Assembly: GCF_002968335.2 (NCBI RefSeq)
Contig: NZ_CP134398.1
Coordinates: 5,704,001-5,768,000, forward strand
DNA: 64,000 nucleotides
Direction: 5' to 3'
Source: Mycobacterium sp. ITM-2016-00316
GTDB lineage: Bacteria; Actinomycetota; Actinomycetes; Mycobacteriales; Mycobacteriaceae
The position numbers and the translations under genes were made by a program. The notes under the pieces are model-generated. The model was given only the letters and a program-made list of their open reading frames with translations. It searched no databases and was not told the DNA's origin. Shown in pieces: positions 42,625-52,917 of the stretch. The first letter of the stretch is position 1. Every line of letters begins with the position of its first letter.

Positions 42625-45524
42625 CAACTCGTTTCCTGCGAGGAGCTTCCGGCGGCGACCGGCTGCTGGGGCCACGGCTGCGCGACCGGGCGCTGACGCA
42701 CCCGCGTCGGCCACCAGAACCACTTGCCCAGCAGCGCCGCGATGGACGGTGTCATGAACGCCCGGATCACCAGGGTGTCGAACAGCAGACCCAGACCGAT
42801 CGTGGTGCCCACCTGTGCCATCACGGTGAGCTCGCTGACCGCCATCGAGATCATGGTGAACGCGAACACCAGACCCGCGGCGGTCACCACCGAACCGCTA
42901 CCACCCATGGCCCGGATGATGCCGGTGTTCAGTCCCGCGTGGATCTCTTCCTTCAAGCGCGCGACCAACAACAGGTTGTAGTCCGCGCCGACGGCCAGCA
43001 GGATGATCACCGCCATCGGTAGCACCATCCAGTGCAGCGGGATACCGATCAGGTGTTGCCACAGCAGCACCGAGATACCGAACGCCGACCCCAGCGAGAT
43101 CACCACCGTGCCGACGATGACCGCGGCCGCCACAATACTGCGGGTGATGATCAGCATGATGATGAAAATCAGTCCGATGGAGGCGATTCCGGCGATGATC
43201 AGATCCCAGTTGGCGCCGTCCTGCATGTCCTTGAAGGTTGCCGCGGTACCACCGAGGTAGATCTTGGAACCCTCCAGCGGGGTGCCCTTGATGGCCTCCT
43301 TGGCCGCCAACTTGATCGCATCGATGCGCTCGATGCCGGCCGGGCTCAACGGATCACCGTCATGACTGATGATGAAGCGCACCGCGTGTCCGTTGGGGGA
43401 CAGGAAGTTCTTCATCCCGCGCTTGAAGTCTTCGTTCTCGAACGTCTCCGGCGGCAGGTAGAAGGAGTCGTCGTTCTGCGCGGCGTCGAACGCCTCACCC
43501 ATGGCCGACGAGTTGTCCTGCATCGCCGACATCTGATCCTGGATGCCCTTCTGGGTCTGATACATGGTCAGCATGTAGGTGCGCATGTTCTTCATCGTCG
43601 CGATCATCGACGGCATCAGCGCGACCATCTGCGGCATCAGCGCGTTGAGCCGCTCCATGTCCGGAATGATGTCCTGGATACCGTCGGTCATCACGTCGAT
43701 GCCGTCGAGGGTGTCGAAGATCGAGCGCAGCGCCCAGCAGCCGGGAATGTTGAAGCAGTGCGGTTCCCAGTAGAAGTAGTTGCGGATCGGACGGAAGAAA
43801 TCGTCGAAATTGGAGATGTTGTCCCGCAATTCGGCGATGTCGAGCGTCATCGTCTTCATCTTGCCGACCATGGAATTCGTCACCGCGGCCATCTGCACGG
43901 TGATGGCGCTCATCTTTTCCATATTGGTGATGGTCGTCAGCATGTCGTCGGCCTGCTTGAGCATGTCGGCCATCATGTCCTGCTGGTACTTCTCGTTCAT
44001 TTTCTGCGTGGTGCCCTGCATGCTGATCTGGAACGGTATCGAGGTGTGCTCGATCGGGGTTCCCTGCGGGCGGGTGATGGCCTGCACGCGGCCCACACCT
44101 TCGGTCCGGAAGATCGCCTTGGCGATCTTGTCGATCACCAGGAAGTCCGCGGAGTTGCGCAGATCGTGGTCGCTTTCCACCAGCAGCAGCTCGGGATTCA
44201 TCCGGGCCTGCGAGAAGTGCCGGTCCGCGGCCGCGTAACCCTCGTTCGCCGGCAGATCTGCCGGCATGTACTCACGGTCGTTGTAGTTGGTGTGATAGCC
44301 GGGCAATGCGAGAAGTCCGACCATGGTGATCGCGATGGTGCTGACCAGGATGGGCCCGGGCCAACGGACCACGGCCGCACCGATCTTGCGCCAGCCGCGG
44401 GTGCGCATGGCGCGCTTGGGCTCCAGGATCTTGCCGAACCGGGTGGCCACGGTGATGATCGCCGGACCCAGCGTCAATGCGACGAGCACCACGACCGTCA
44501 TGCCGACGGCCAGGGGGATACCCAAGGTCACGAAGTACGGCATGTTCGTGAAGTGCAGGCAGAACGTCGCACCCGCGATCGTCAGACCCGAGCCGAGCAC
44601 GACGTGCGCGGTGCCGTGGAACATGGTGTAGTACGCGGACTCTCGGTCCTCACCCTCGGAACGGGCCTCCTGATATCGGCCCAGGAGGAAGATCGCGTAG
44701 TCCGTGGACGCGGCGATGGCCAGCGTCACCAACAATCCGGTGGCGAACACCGACAGCCCGATGATCTCGTGATAGCCCAGGAAGGCCACCACACCGCGCG
44801 CGGACATCAGGCACAGCACCACCATCACGATGGTGATGAGCATCGTGACGAACGATCGGTAGATCAGCAGCAGCATCACGATGATGACGGCGAAGGTCAG
44901 CGCCTCGATGATCCGCAGGCTACGGTCACTGGCGATCTGCTGATCCGCTTGCAGGGCAGCGGGTCCGGTGACGAAGACCTTCAGGCCCGGCGGTGCCTGC
45001 ATGTTGTAGACGATGTCCTGGACGGCATCGATGGACTCGTTGGCCAGCGCCTCGCCCTGGTTACCCGCGGTGTAGACCTGCACGTAGGTGGACTGGCCGT
45101 CGGCACTCTGCGCGCCCGAGGCCGTCAGCGGGTCACCCCAGAAATCCTGGATGTGCTGGACGTGTATCGGGTCCTGCTCGAGCTTCGCGATCATCTCTTT
45201 GTAGAAATCGCGGTCGGCTTCGTCGAGTTTGTGGTCGGCCTCCAGCACGATCATGATCGAGCTGTCGGAGGTGAACTCCTCGAATACGGTGCCGACCCGC
45301 TTGGTGGCGATCACCGACGGCGCATTCGACGGACTCATCGAGACCGAGCGCATCTGCCCGACCTCTTCGAGCTGCGGGACGGAGACGTTCAGGAATCCGA
45401 TCACCACCACCCAGCCGATGATGATCGGCAGGGCCAGCGTGCGAACCCACTTGGCGATGCCGCCACGATGTTGGGGCGTGGCCACCGCAATGGCGTCGGT
45501 GCGGGGCTCGTTGCTGAAGGTCAT
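42624..45524 (-). CDS. MmpL-family RND transporter
   Basis: A 966-residue inner-membrane exporter of lipids or siderophores, proton-driven. The two RND halves carry the Asp-Tyr pairs needed for proton relay: [12 protein letters not shown] near residue 272 and [12 protein letters not shown] near residue 860. Two large periplasmic loops are present, the second (about residues 420-760) long and Met-rich with a coiled-coil ([16 protein letters not shown] onward), as in MmpL4/MmpL5-type proteins. It overlaps mmpS upstream by ATGA. The cargo is unknown. Confidence 0.95.
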   Translation of the reverse strand: MTFSNEPRTDAIAVATPQHRGGIAKWVRTLALPIIIGWVVVIGFLNVSVPQLEEVGQMRSVSMSPSNAPSVIATKRVGTVFEEFTSDSSIMIVLEADHKLDEADRDFYKEMIAKLEQDPIHVQHIQDFWGDPLTASGAQSADGQSTYVQVYTAGNQGEALANESIDAVQDIVYNMQAPPGLKVFVTGPAALQADQQIASDRSLRIIEALTFAVIIVMLLLIYRSFVTMLITIVMVVLCLMSARGVVAFLGYHEIIGLSVFATGLLVTLAIAASTDYAIFLLGRYQEARSEGEDRESAYYTMFHGTAHVVLGSGLTIAGATFCLHFTNMPYFVTLGIPLAVGMTVVVLVALTLGPAIITVATRFGKILEPKRAMRTRGWRKIGAAVVRWPGPILVSTIAITMVGLLALPGYHTNYNDREYMPADLPANEGYAAADRHFSQARMNPELLLVESDHDLRNSADFLVIDKIAKAIFRTEGVGRVQAITRPQGTPIEHTSIPFQISMQGTTQKMNEKYQQDMMADMLKQADDMLTTITNMEKMSAITVQMAAVTNSMVGKMKTMTLDIAELRDNISNFDDFFRPIRNYFYWEPHCFNIPGCWALRSIFDTLDGIDVMTDGIQDIIPDMERLNALMPQMVALMPSMIATMKNMRTYMLTMYQTQKGIQDQMSAMQDNSSAMGEAFDAAQNDDSFYLPPETFENEDFKRGMKNFLSPNGHAVRFIISHDGDPLSPAGIERIDAIKLAAKEAIKGTPLEGSKIYLGGTAATFKDMQDGANWDLIIAGIASIGLIFIIMLIITRSIVAAAVIVGTVVISLGSAFGISVLLWQHLIGIPLHWMVLPMAVIILLAVGADYNLLLVARLKEEIHAGLNTGIIRAMGGSGSVVTAAGLVFAFTMISMAVSELTVMAQVGTTIGLGLLFDTLVIRAFMTPSIAALLGKWFWWPTRVRQRPVAQPWPQQPVAAGSSSQETS

Positions 45525-45952
45525 GCCGATTTCACCAGGCAGTAGGTGTGGGCGCCGACGCCGTCGACGGTGCGCTCATCCTTCACCTCGTCATCGACGG
45601 TGATCCGGCACGACAGCGTGCTGCCATCGCCCTGCCCGGAAATGGTCGGGAACACCGACGGCGCGGTGGTGCTCAGCGTGATCTCCCACGGCAGCGTCAC
45701 ATTGTCGGCGCGCACCGGGCGAGCATCGAGATCCATGTAGTTCACATTGGCCGTCGCCCCGGGCTCACCCCACACCTCGTACTTGACGACCTTCGGGTCG
45801 AACGGCTCGGTGTCATCGGAGGCGCTGTTCTCGGTCGAGATGTAGCCGGGCCCGGTCCCGAAAAATGTGCGCACCCGCATCACGGTGAACGTCGCCACCA
45901 GGACCACCGCCACGATGACCAGGGGGATCCAGATCCGCTTCAGCACGTTCAC
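45521..45952 (-). CDS. MmpS-family accessory protein
   Basis: A 143-residue protein: one N-terminal membrane helix ([20 protein letters not shown]), then a periplasmic beta-sandwich with [25 protein letters not shown], the MmpS signature, and two Cys. MmpS proteins work with the MmpL encoded next to them. It is the first gene of the operon and is divergent from a TetR gene, with nested inverted repeats in the 207-bp gap. Confidence 0.93.
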   Translation of the reverse strand: MNVLKRIWIPLVIVAVVLVATFTVMRVRTFFGTGPGYISTENSASDDTEPFDPKVVKYEVWGEPGATANVNYMDLDARPVRADNVTLPWEITLSTTAPSVFPTISGQGDGSTLSCRITVDDEVKDERTVDGVGAHTYCLVKSA

Positions 45953-45994
45953 CGCTGGGACGCCATTCGCCTATTGGGCCTTTCGCATAGCCTT

Positions 45995-46052
45995 GCTAAC
46001 CGACTGCGGTCAGGTTAGCCACACGGCTAAGCTAGTACAAGTCGCACGGCTA
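45995..46052. promoter_or_regulatory. nested inverted and direct repeats between mmpS and tetR
   Basis: Three overlapping signals lie here: GCTAACC (45995-46001) with GGTTAGC (46013-46019); TTAGCC-ACAC-GGCTAA (46015-46030), a perfect 6+6 dyad; and direct repeats CACGGCTA at 46022 and 46045, about two helical turns apart. AGGTTAGCC also matches half of an IdeR box. The arrangement suits TetR control of the mmpS operon and possibly iron control. The 206-base gap (45953-46159) holds nothing else recognisable. Confidence 0.5.
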
Positions 46053-46159
46053 GAAAATGTGACGCGGACAACTTATCGACCGCATCGCGGCCCCCGACAT
46101 GTCAAAGTGTCCGGGATGTCATGTCGGTGAGCACAGAACCTCAGGAAGGAGCGGCGACG

Positions 46160-46747
46160 ATGGCCAAGCCGGTATCGCAGCGCGGGTTCGCGCGCGAACG
46201 GGTGATCGAGGCCTCGCTGTCCCTCTTCGCCGAACGCGGCGTCAACGGCACGTCGCTGCAGATGATCGCCGACCACCTTGGCGTCCGCAAGGCCGCCATC
46301 TATTACCAATTCCACACCAAGGACGACATCGTGCTGGCGGTGGTTCGGCCGGTCTTCGACGATATGGCGCGGCTGGTCCGCATCGCCGAGTCGATTGCCT
46401 CCCCCGATTCCCGTCGCGACGCGACGATCAGCGGTTTCGTCGAGCTCGCGGTGCGTCATCGCCGGATCGGGTCGCTGTTCTACGGCGATCCCGCGGTGAT
46501 ATCGCTGGTGCAGTCGCATCAGGAGTTCGAGGACATCGCCAACAACCTGCGGGAACTGCTGATCGGCGCCACCCACGACATCGGGACCCGCGTCGCCATC
46601 GCCATGATCACCGCGGGGGTCTTCGGAAGCACCGCCGAGCCGCATCTGCAGGACGTCGAAGACAGTGACCTGCACCGTGTGCTGCTCGACTGCGCGCAGA
46701 GCCTGTTGCGGTCACCGGACTCAGCCGGCGCCCGCCTCGGCGGGTAG
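46160..46747 (+). CDS. TetR-family regulator next to mmpS/mmpL
   Basis: A 195-residue repressor. The helix-turn-helix (VNGTSLQMIADHLGVRKAAIYYQF) occupies about residues 30-55; the C-terminal ligand domain is diverse. AGGAAGGAG lies 8 nt before ATG 46160, favouring it over the upstream ATG 46121. Its divergent position suggests it represses the mmpS-mmpL operon in response to a hydrophobic ligand, as other TetR regulators of MmpL genes do. The last 27 bp overlap the convergent gene. Confidence 0.92.
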   Translation: MAKPVSQRGFARERVIEASLSLFAERGVNGTSLQMIADHLGVRKAAIYYQFHTKDDIVLAVVRPVFDDMARLVRIAESIASPDSRRDATISGFVELAVRHRRIGSLFYGDPAVISLVQSHQEFEDIANNLRELLIGATHDIGTRVAIAMITAGVFGSTAEPHLQDVEDSDLHRVLLDCAQSLLRSPDSAGARLGG

Positions 46748-47257
46748 CGGCGGCGGTAGCGGCGTCGTCGAGGTCTGAGTCGTCGAGGTCCGCGTCGCCG
46801 AGGACGTCGGCGTGGTGACCACACTGAACTCCTCGGGCGTGTGCACATCGAGCAGCGACTCGTCCCGGATCACCTCGTCGCCCGAGCTCACCACGAGCGA
46901 TTCGGTGGTGACCGTGTAGGACAGCCCGTCGTTCTCGGCGACATACCCGTCACCGGTGGCGGTGGCCGGCAGCACCAGCCGAGCCCCGTCGCGCACCCGC
47001 ACACCGCGGTATTGGTAGCTGCCGTCGGACTGTTCGCAGATCGCGACCCGCGATGTCTCGGTGCTGCCGAAGATGACGGCGGTGGCCGGCGAGGCGCAGC
47101 GCGCGGTCGACTCCAGGTAGCCCTGGCTGTCCGACTCCGGAGCGGCGTCGGCAGAAGCCGACATCACCAGCACGGTGGCGCCCGCCACCGCAGCCACGGC
47201 CAAGCCGACCACCAGCCGACGCGACGGGTGGGCGGTGGGAGATTCGGGAGCAGACAT
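46721..47257 (-). CDS. exported protein with Thr/Pro-rich tail
   Basis: A 178-residue protein starting at ATG 47257. A short N-terminus with RR and a membrane or signal segment (LVVGLAVAAVAGATVLVMSASA) is followed by a domain with two Cys (STARCASPATAV and VAICEQSDGSYQYRGVR), probably a disulfide, and a C-terminal Ser/Thr/Pro tail (TSSATRTSTTQTSTTPLPPP) that could be O-glycosylated. It converges with the tetR gene. Unknown function, found in mycobacterial envelopes by its features. Confidence 0.8.
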   Translation of the reverse strand: MSAPESPTAHPSRRLVVGLAVAAVAGATVLVMSASADAAPESDSQGYLESTARCASPATAVIFGSTETSRVAICEQSDGSYQYRGVRVRDGARLVLPATATGDGYVAENDGLSYTVTTESLVVSSGDEVIRDESLLDVHTPEEFSVVTTPTSSATRTSTTQTSTTPLPPPLPAEAGAG

Positions 47258-47346
47258 CGCTTTCAGCTGACCACGGAACGGCACATTTCTGCCACCGCTG
47301 ATGCCGACCCGTGATGATTTCGCGCCCGTCGCGCAGTCTGTACGTC

Positions 47347-48159
47347 ATGACCGGACGCACAGCACTCATCACCGGCGGGGCGCGTGGGCAGGGCCGCGCG
47401 CACGCGATCGCCCTCGCACAGGCGGGCACCGACATCGTGTTCTGCGATATCGCAGCCCCGATCGAAGAGGTGGATTACGAACTGCCCACCCCCGCAGACA
47501 TGCAGGAGACGGTTCGGGCCGTCGAAGCGGCAGGCGGGCGATGTGTCGCGCTCACCGCCGACGTCCGGGACCTGAACGCCATGCAGTCGGTCGCCGACGC
47601 CGCGTATGACGCGTTCGGGCGCCTCGACATCGTCATCGCAAACGCCGGGATCGCCAGCGGTTCCCCGCTCACGACCATGTCCGAACAGCGCTGGCGCACC
47701 ATGATCGACGTCAACCTCACCGGTGTCTTCAACACCTTCCGCGCTGTGCTGCCGCGGCTGATCGAGCAGGGCACCGGTGGGCGGCTCATCGCCACGGCCT
47801 CCAGCGTCGCGACCACCGGGGCCCGTGACGCCGCGCATTACGCGGCCGCCAAGGCCGGTGTGGTGGCGTTGGTGCGCTCACTCTCCTTCGAGGTTGCCGA
47901 GCACGGCATCACCGTCAATGCCCTGCTGCCCTCCGGCGTGGACACCCCGATGATCCACAATCCGATGACCTACCGGACCATCCGGCCCGACCTGGTCGAC
48001 GCGGGGCGCGCCGATGTCGAGGAGATCTTCGCCAAGGGCCGCCCCCGGCCCGGTCTGCTGGAGCCCGAGGACGTCGCCAACGCGGTGCTCTACCTGGTGT
48101 CCGACCAGGGCCGCCTGCGCTCCGGTGACACCCTGACGTTGTCCAATGGATTGGACTGA
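47347..48159 (+). CDS. mycofactocin-coupled SDR
   Basis: A 270-residue SDR of the mycofactocin-associated branch. [30 protein letters not shown] is the distinctive nucleotide site followed by the long insert (to about residue 60) typical of these enzymes, which keep NAD(H) bound and pass electrons to mycofactocin. NAG, Ser in [10 protein letters not shown] and YAAAK are the catalytic set. ATG 47347 is chosen from the family N-terminus; upstream in-frame starts exist. Substrate probably a secondary alcohol or terpene alcohol. Confidence 0.8.
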   Translation: MTGRTALITGGARGQGRAHAIALAQAGTDIVFCDIAAPIEEVDYELPTPADMQETVRAVEAAGGRCVALTADVRDLNAMQSVADAAYDAFGRLDIVIANAGIASGSPLTTMSEQRWRTMIDVNLTGVFNTFRAVLPRLIEQGTGGRLIATASSVATTGARDAAHYAAAKAGVVALVRSLSFEVAEHGITVNALLPSGVDTPMIHNPMTYRTIRPDLVDAGRADVEEIFAKGRPRPGLLEPEDVANAVLYLVSDQGRLRSGDTLTLSNGLD

Positions 48160-48168
48160 GCAACAACG

Positions 48169-49665
48169 CTATTCCGCGTCGCCGTATTCGTCGAACCAGT
48201 AGGCCAGCTTGCCCCGCCGGCTGACGGCCCGCAGCCGAGCCTCGGCGGCGGCGCGCATCGTGCTGGTGGTGACGATCAGCAACTCGTCACCGGTGGCGAG
48301 CCGGGTATCGGGCAGCGGGACGAAGGTGTGCCCGTCCCGGATGATCAGCGTGATCACCGCGGGGTCGGGCAGCCGCAGCTCCAGGATCGTCACGTTGTGC
48401 AGCCGCGACGGGGACTGCACCTTCATGGTCAACAGCTCGGCGTCGAGCACATCCAACGGTGCGGCCTCCACCTGGATCTCGCGGGTGACCTCACCATCGG
48501 TGAGACCCAACAGGCGCGCCATCAGGTGCAGGCTCGGCGCCTGGATCACCGTGAAGATCACCACCAGGATGAAGACGATGTTGAGCAACCGCGAGCTGCC
48601 CGCGATCCCGGCGACGATCGGGAAGGTCGCCAGCACGATCGGCACCGCACCGCGCAGGCCGGCCCAGGACAGGAAAAGCTGCTCCCGGAACGGGATCCCG
48701 AACCCGACAAGCGACGCCGCCACCGACACCGGCCGCGCGACCAACAGCAGGATCGTCCCCACGACGATCGCCGGCACGACGTCACGGGCCAGTTCACTCG
48801 GGTCGACGAGCAGACCGAGCAGCACGAACAGCCCGATCTGGGCAAGCCAGCCGAGCCCTTCGGCGAAGGACCGGGTCGCCGAGCGGTGCGGCAGACCCGA
48901 GTTGGCGAGCACCACCGCCGAGAGGTAGGCGGCCAGGAATCCGCTGCCGTGCACGCTGCCCGCGGCGGCGAACGCCACCACCCCCAACCCGAAGGTGGCG
49001 ATCGGGTACAGACCCGATGCCGGCAGCGCGATGCGCCGCAAGGTGAGCGCGCCGAGAAACCCGACGGCCAAACCGATCACGGCTCCGGCCACCAATTCGA
49101 AGACGATCTCGCCGAGGGCTCCGGCCGGTTCGAACACGAACGGCACCACACTGAACATCAGCACCAGGATCACCGCGGGTGCGTCGTTGAATCCGGACTC
49201 GGCCTCCAGTAGACCGGCCAGCCGCCGCGGCAGCGGTAGCACCCGCAGCACCGAGAACACCGCCGCCGCGTCGGTCGAGGACACGATCGCACCCAGCAGC
49301 AACGCCAGCTGCCAGTTGAAGCCGAGCAGGAAGTGCGCTGCGGCAGCGGTGATCAGCGTGCTCACCACGACGCCGACGATGGCCAGTGCGGCCGCCGGCG
49401 CCAGCACCTTGCGGATATCGGAAAACCGGGTTGTCAGACCACCTTCGACCAGAATCACCGCCAGCGCAGCGGTGCACACGTTGCGCGCGAGCTCCACACT
49501 GTCGAAGTCCAGGCCCAGCCCGTCCTCGCCGAGTACCACCCCGACCAGCAGGAAGAACAGCAGGGCGGGAAAGCCGACCCGCGTCGCCACCCGGGTACCG
49601 ATGATGCTCGCGAGCAGCACGAGGCCGCCGATCAGCATCGCCAGGTACAGCTGGTGCAACGTCAT
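48169..49665 (-). CDS. K+/H+ antiporter, CPA1 (NhaP2-like) with TrkA_C domain
   Basis: A 498-residue antiporter. Twelve or so membrane helices occupy residues 1-390; STDAAAVFSVLRV and ESGFNDAPAVILV hold the ion-binding Asp residues. A cytoplasmic RCK-C (TrkA_C) domain (about residues 395-475) ends in a short tail. The NhaP2 type exports K+ in exchange for protons, balancing ion and osmotic stress. It is divergent by 37 bp from a TrkA-like gene, supporting a shared K+-homeostasis role. Confidence 0.92.
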   Translation of the reverse strand: MTLHQLYLAMLIGGLVLLASIIGTRVATRVGFPALLFFLLVGVVLGEDGLGLDFDSVELARNVCTAALAVILVEGGLTTRFSDIRKVLAPAAALAIVGVVVSTLITAAAAHFLLGFNWQLALLLGAIVSSTDAAAVFSVLRVLPLPRRLAGLLEAESGFNDAPAVILVLMFSVVPFVFEPAGALGEIVFELVAGAVIGLAVGFLGALTLRRIALPASGLYPIATFGLGVVAFAAAGSVHGSGFLAAYLSAVVLANSGLPHRSATRSFAEGLGWLAQIGLFVLLGLLVDPSELARDVVPAIVVGTILLLVARPVSVAASLVGFGIPFREQLFLSWAGLRGAVPIVLATFPIVAGIAGSSRLLNIVFILVVIFTVIQAPSLHLMARLLGLTDGEVTREIQVEAAPLDVLDAELLTMKVQSPSRLHNVTILELRLPDPAVITLIIRDGHTFVPLPDTRLATGDELLIVTTSTMRAAAEARLRAVSRRGKLAYWFDEYGDAE

Positions 49666-49702
49666 AGAGTTAAGTCAAGATAGCCCGGTGGCAGTACGCA
49701 AG

Positions 49703-50410
49703 ATGCGGATCGGGATAGCGGGCGCCGGTAACGTCGGCCGCTCCGTCGCGCGCGAACTGCTCGAATACGGCCACAAGGTGCTGCTGATCGAACGCGAGCG
49801 GCGGCGATTCGAACCGCACACCGTTGCCGGCGCCGACTGGTTGCTCGCCGATGCCTGCGAGCTGTCCGCGTTGCAGGAGGCGGGGGCGCAGACCTGTGAT
49901 GTGGTGATCGCCGCGACGGGTGACGACAAGGCCAATCTGGTCGTCGGGCTGCTCGCCAAGACCGAGTTCGGGGTGCGGCGGGTGGTCGCGCGCATCAACG
50001 ATGTCGACAACCAGTGGCTGTTCAGTCAGGCCTGGGGTATCGACGTGGCGGTGTCGACGCCGGGCGCCCTGGCCGCCAGCATCGAGGGCGCCATCGACGT
50101 CGGTCACCTCATCCGATTGATGGGCCTGCGTGAGGGCCGCGCCAGTCTCACCAAACTGACTCTGCCCATGGACAATTCGCTGGTCGGACAGCGGGTGGAT
50201 CAGTTGGAGCTGCCACCCAACACCGCGCTGGTGACATTGCTGCGCGGTGACACCGTGTTGATCCCGAAACCCGGGGACATCTTCGCCACCGGTGACGAAC
50301 TGCTGCTGATCGGCGGCGAGGGTGACAGCCAGTCCGCGAAGGCGGTCTCGAACAGGGTTGCCGGGCCGGCGGGCACGATGCTGTGGTCGTCGATGACGGC
50401 TCCGAAGTAG
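49703..50410 (+). CDS. TrkA-family K+ transport regulator (CeoC-like)
   Basis: A 235-residue RCK protein. MRIGIAGAGNVGRSVAREL is the nucleotide-binding fold, ATGDDKANLVVGLLAKTEFGV is the conserved RCK-N segment and the C-terminal RCK-C domain follows. It gates K+ uptake or efflux partners in response to NAD(H) or ATP/ADP. ATG 49703 fits the family N-terminus; GTG 49688 is an in-frame alternative. It is divergent from the antiporter gene. Confidence 0.9.
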   Translation: MRIGIAGAGNVGRSVARELLEYGHKVLLIERERRRFEPHTVAGADWLLADACELSALQEAGAQTCDVVIAATGDDKANLVVGLLAKTEFGVRRVVARINDVDNQWLFSQAWGIDVAVSTPGALAASIEGAIDVGHLIRLMGLREGRASLTKLTLPMDNSLVGQRVDQLELPPNTALVTLLRGDTVLIPKPGDIFATGDELLLIGGEGDSQSAKAVSNRVAGPAGTMLWSSMTAPK

Positions 50411-50470
50411 GGTGCCGCCGGGACCTTCGAGCCGATCACGCCCGGTGCGCACACCCGTGAAAGTCCGTAG

Positions 50471-52123
50471 TCAGCGTGGTGCGGCGAGCTCCCGTAGCGC
50501 GGACAGGAACAGCTCGTCCATCCGGGGACTCAGCTCGGACAGCGACGCGCCGACCGCATTGCAGGCCGATCCGAAGACCCGCTGGAACTCCTCGCCGCCG
50601 CTACCTGCTCCGATCGACAGACACAGACAGGCCACCCCGACGGCCCGGAGCTCGGCGAGTGCGGTGTGCGCATCGGCCTCTGCGTATCGCCCCTCGTAGC
50701 CGTTGTCGTAGGGGTAGCCGTCCGACAGGACGACCAACAGCCGGTTCGGGGTACCGGCGGTGTTCTGCAGGATGTCCCCGGCACCTCGGATGGCGGCTCC
50801 GAGGCGGGTGTACCCGGACGGTTGCAGCTGGTTCAACCGGGCACGTTCGGCCGCACCGAACCGCTGCTCGAACGTCTTGATGGCCGGCAGGTGCACGGCG
50901 TTGCGTCCCTGCGATCGAAAGGCGTAGACCGCCACCCGGTCTCCGAGTTCCTCCAGCGTCGCCGCCATGGTCGCAGCGGCCCGGCGCTGGTGATCGTGCA
51001 CGGCCAGGCCGTCCGGGTCGGCGTCGGTGGCCGACCCGGAGGCATCGACCAGGATCAGGACGCCCAGGTTGCGTTCGAGCTTTCGGCGTTCGAGGTAGAC
51101 GTTGTCCGGCGGTGAGAAGCCGGCACGCAGATCCACACACATCGCGATGAGCGCTTCGGTGTCGAGCTCATCGCCGTCGGCGCGGGCCCGTAACCTTTTC
51201 AGCCCCAGCCCTACTCGCGCGAGCCGCTGTCGCAACACCGCATCCTGAGGTACCTCGGCGGCCGCGACGTCGACATCGCTGACGAGCGGGAAATCGATGA
51301 CCCGGCACCAGTCGGGGCGGTACCGGTTGTGGTGCACGTCCCACTCCGGGAACAGGGCACCGCGCACACCCACAGCAGACCCGGGCTTCTCCGTGCCGGT
51401 GAAGCGGATGTGGGTCGGGGCCGGGCGTGCGTTGATCCCCAGCCGCTGCACCTGGCGAACCGAGCACACCCGCAGATCACCGCCGGCGGCATCGTCGTCG
51501 TTCGACTTCGCGCCACCGAACAGCTTGCGCAGAAAGTCCGACAGTGCTTGTGAGTTGACCGGCGCCTCGAACAGTTTGAGGATCTTGCTCTTGCCGCCCG
51601 GTTCGTCCTCGTCCCCGGAATCCTCGTCATCGGTGGACAGTGCAGACGAATCATTCTCGCCGGCAGCAGAACCCGGACCGACCGCATTCGGGAGCACCGT
51701 CCGCGCTCTGATGACACCGAACCAGTCCGGCGGGTCGGGCACCGGCCCTCTGCTCCGTGCCAGCACCAGCGACTCGGCGCAACCGGCGGTGTGCGGGCCG
51801 CCGTCGGACAGCAGCGTGGCCGCGATCGGCAGGCGCTCGGCCAGGTCGGCGATCACCCGCCGACCCTCCAGCGCCAGATAGCGGCGCGCGGTCGACGGTC
51901 TCGCCCGTATCGCCTTCAGGTATCCGGGCGCCAGGCTCCCGGCGCCGAGAAGTGCACTCTGCAGCAGCATCTCGCGGCGGATCTGGTCGAGGGAAGCGCC
52001 CGCCGTCACATAGACCGTGCGCCCGTCGGTGTAGGCCGGTTGCCCACCGGGGGCCTCCGCAACATCGAGCGACACGCCTGCCACAAAGGTGGCGAGCAGC
52101 CGGAGCCGGTCGGGCTCCGTCAC
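50471..52123 (-). CDS. NorD/CbbO-like von Willebrand factor A protein
   Basis: A 550-residue cytoplasmic VWA protein. A divergent N-terminal half with an acidic linker (STDDEDSGDEDEPGGKSK) leads to a C-terminal VWA domain: LVDASGSATDADPDG is the MIDAS metal site and VVLSDGYPYDNGYEG the later acidic motif. Such proteins pair with NorQ/CbbQ ATPases to activate metalloenzymes. It starts at GTG overlapping the ATPase stop (GTGA). No nor or cbb structural gene is nearby; instead the operon begins with an AveC-like membrane protein. Confidence 0.88.
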   Translation of the reverse strand: MTEPDRLRLLATFVAGVSLDVAEAPGGQPAYTDGRTVYVTAGASLDQIRREMLLQSALLGAGSLAPGYLKAIRARPSTARRYLALEGRRVIADLAERLPIAATLLSDGGPHTAGCAESLVLARSRGPVPDPPDWFGVIRARTVLPNAVGPGSAAGENDSSALSTDDEDSGDEDEPGGKSKILKLFEAPVNSQALSDFLRKLFGGAKSNDDDAAGGDLRVCSVRQVQRLGINARPAPTHIRFTGTEKPGSAVGVRGALFPEWDVHHNRYRPDWCRVIDFPLVSDVDVAAAEVPQDAVLRQRLARVGLGLKRLRARADGDELDTEALIAMCVDLRAGFSPPDNVYLERRKLERNLGVLILVDASGSATDADPDGLAVHDHQRRAAATMAATLEELGDRVAVYAFRSQGRNAVHLPAIKTFEQRFGAAERARLNQLQPSGYTRLGAAIRGAGDILQNTAGTPNRLLVVLSDGYPYDNGYEGRYAEADAHTALAELRAVGVACLCLSIGAGSGGEEFQRVFGSACNAVGASLSELSPRMDELFLSALRELAAPR

Positions 52124-52917
52124 GCCCGGGGCAACATCGCATCGACGAGTTCGCCCAGCCCGCGCGCGATATCGGCGTCATCGGTCAACACCTGGACCAT
52201 CGCCGACTGCACCGCGCTGCGCACAGTGAGCCCCTCGGCGATCAGTCCGCCGGTGAGGATCAACATCCGGGTCGACGATGCCTCCCGCAGCGGTGAGCCG
52301 TCCAGGTTGCGGATGGCGTTCGCGAGGCGCACGAGCGTGCGGGCGGTCTCCTGATCGATGTCGGCCTCGTGGGCGACAACCTCGGTCTCGATCTCCGGCG
52401 GCGGGAAACCGAGCTCGATGGCGACGAAGCGCTGGCGGGTCGACTCCTTGAGACTCTTCAGCACACTCTGGTAGCCCGGGTTGTAGGAGATCACCAGCTG
52501 AAAGCCCGGTGCCGCAGGCAATGTCACGCCGAGCCGGTCGACGGGGAGCTCACGCCGGTGGTCGGCCAGCGGGTGGATCACCACCGTGGTGTCCTGGCGA
52601 GCCTCCACGATCTCGTCGAGATAGAACACCGCGCCCGTACGTACCGCCCGAGTCAGCGGCCCGTCCACCCAGACGGTGTCGCCGCCCTTGAGCAGGAATC
52701 TGCCGACCAGATCGGCCGATGTCATGTCTTCATGTCCGGCGACGGTGATCAGTTCCCGGCCGAGATCCTGGGCCATGGCTTCGACGAAGCGGGTCTTCCC
52801 GCAGCCTGTCGGCCCCTTCAACAGGATCGGCGATCCTCGCCGCGCCGCAGCCCGGAAAACATCGCGCTCTTCGCCGACCGATCGGTAGAACGTTGCGGGC
52901 ATGACGGTGTCGATCAC
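52120..52917 (-). CDS. NorQ/CbbQ-type AAA+ (MoxR) ATPase
   Basis: A 265-residue AAA+ ATPase. GPTGCGKTRFVEA is Walker A, AVFYLDEIVEA Walker B, and SYNPGYQSVLKSLKESTRQRF the sensor and arginine region; the C-terminal third is the CbbQ_C domain. With a VWA partner it remodels a metalloenzyme to insert metal or restore activity. It begins at GTG overlapping the AveC-like stop (GTGA); ATG 52902 is an alternative start. The order AveC, NorQ, NorD with overlaps at both junctions indicates a functional trio. Confidence 0.92.
   Translation of the reverse strand: MIDTVMPATFYRSVGEERDVFRAAARRGSPILLKGPTGCGKTRFVEAMAQDLGRELITVAGHEDMTSADLVGRFLLKGGDTVWVDGPLTRAVRTGAVFYLDEIVEARQDTTVVIHPLADHRRELPVDRLGVTLPAAPGFQLVISYNPGYQSVLKSLKESTRQRFVAIELGFPPPEIETEVVAHEADIDQETARTLVRLANAIRNLDGSPLREASSTRMLILTGGLIAEGLTVRSAVQSAMVQVLTDDADIARGLGELVDAMLPRA

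Noticed and set aside
43032..45545. Very long + strand open frame antisense to mmpL
   Set aside because: Translation is His/Arg/Gly-rich with no domain, typical of an antisense shadow in GC-rich coding DNA; the minus strand encodes a complete MmpL.
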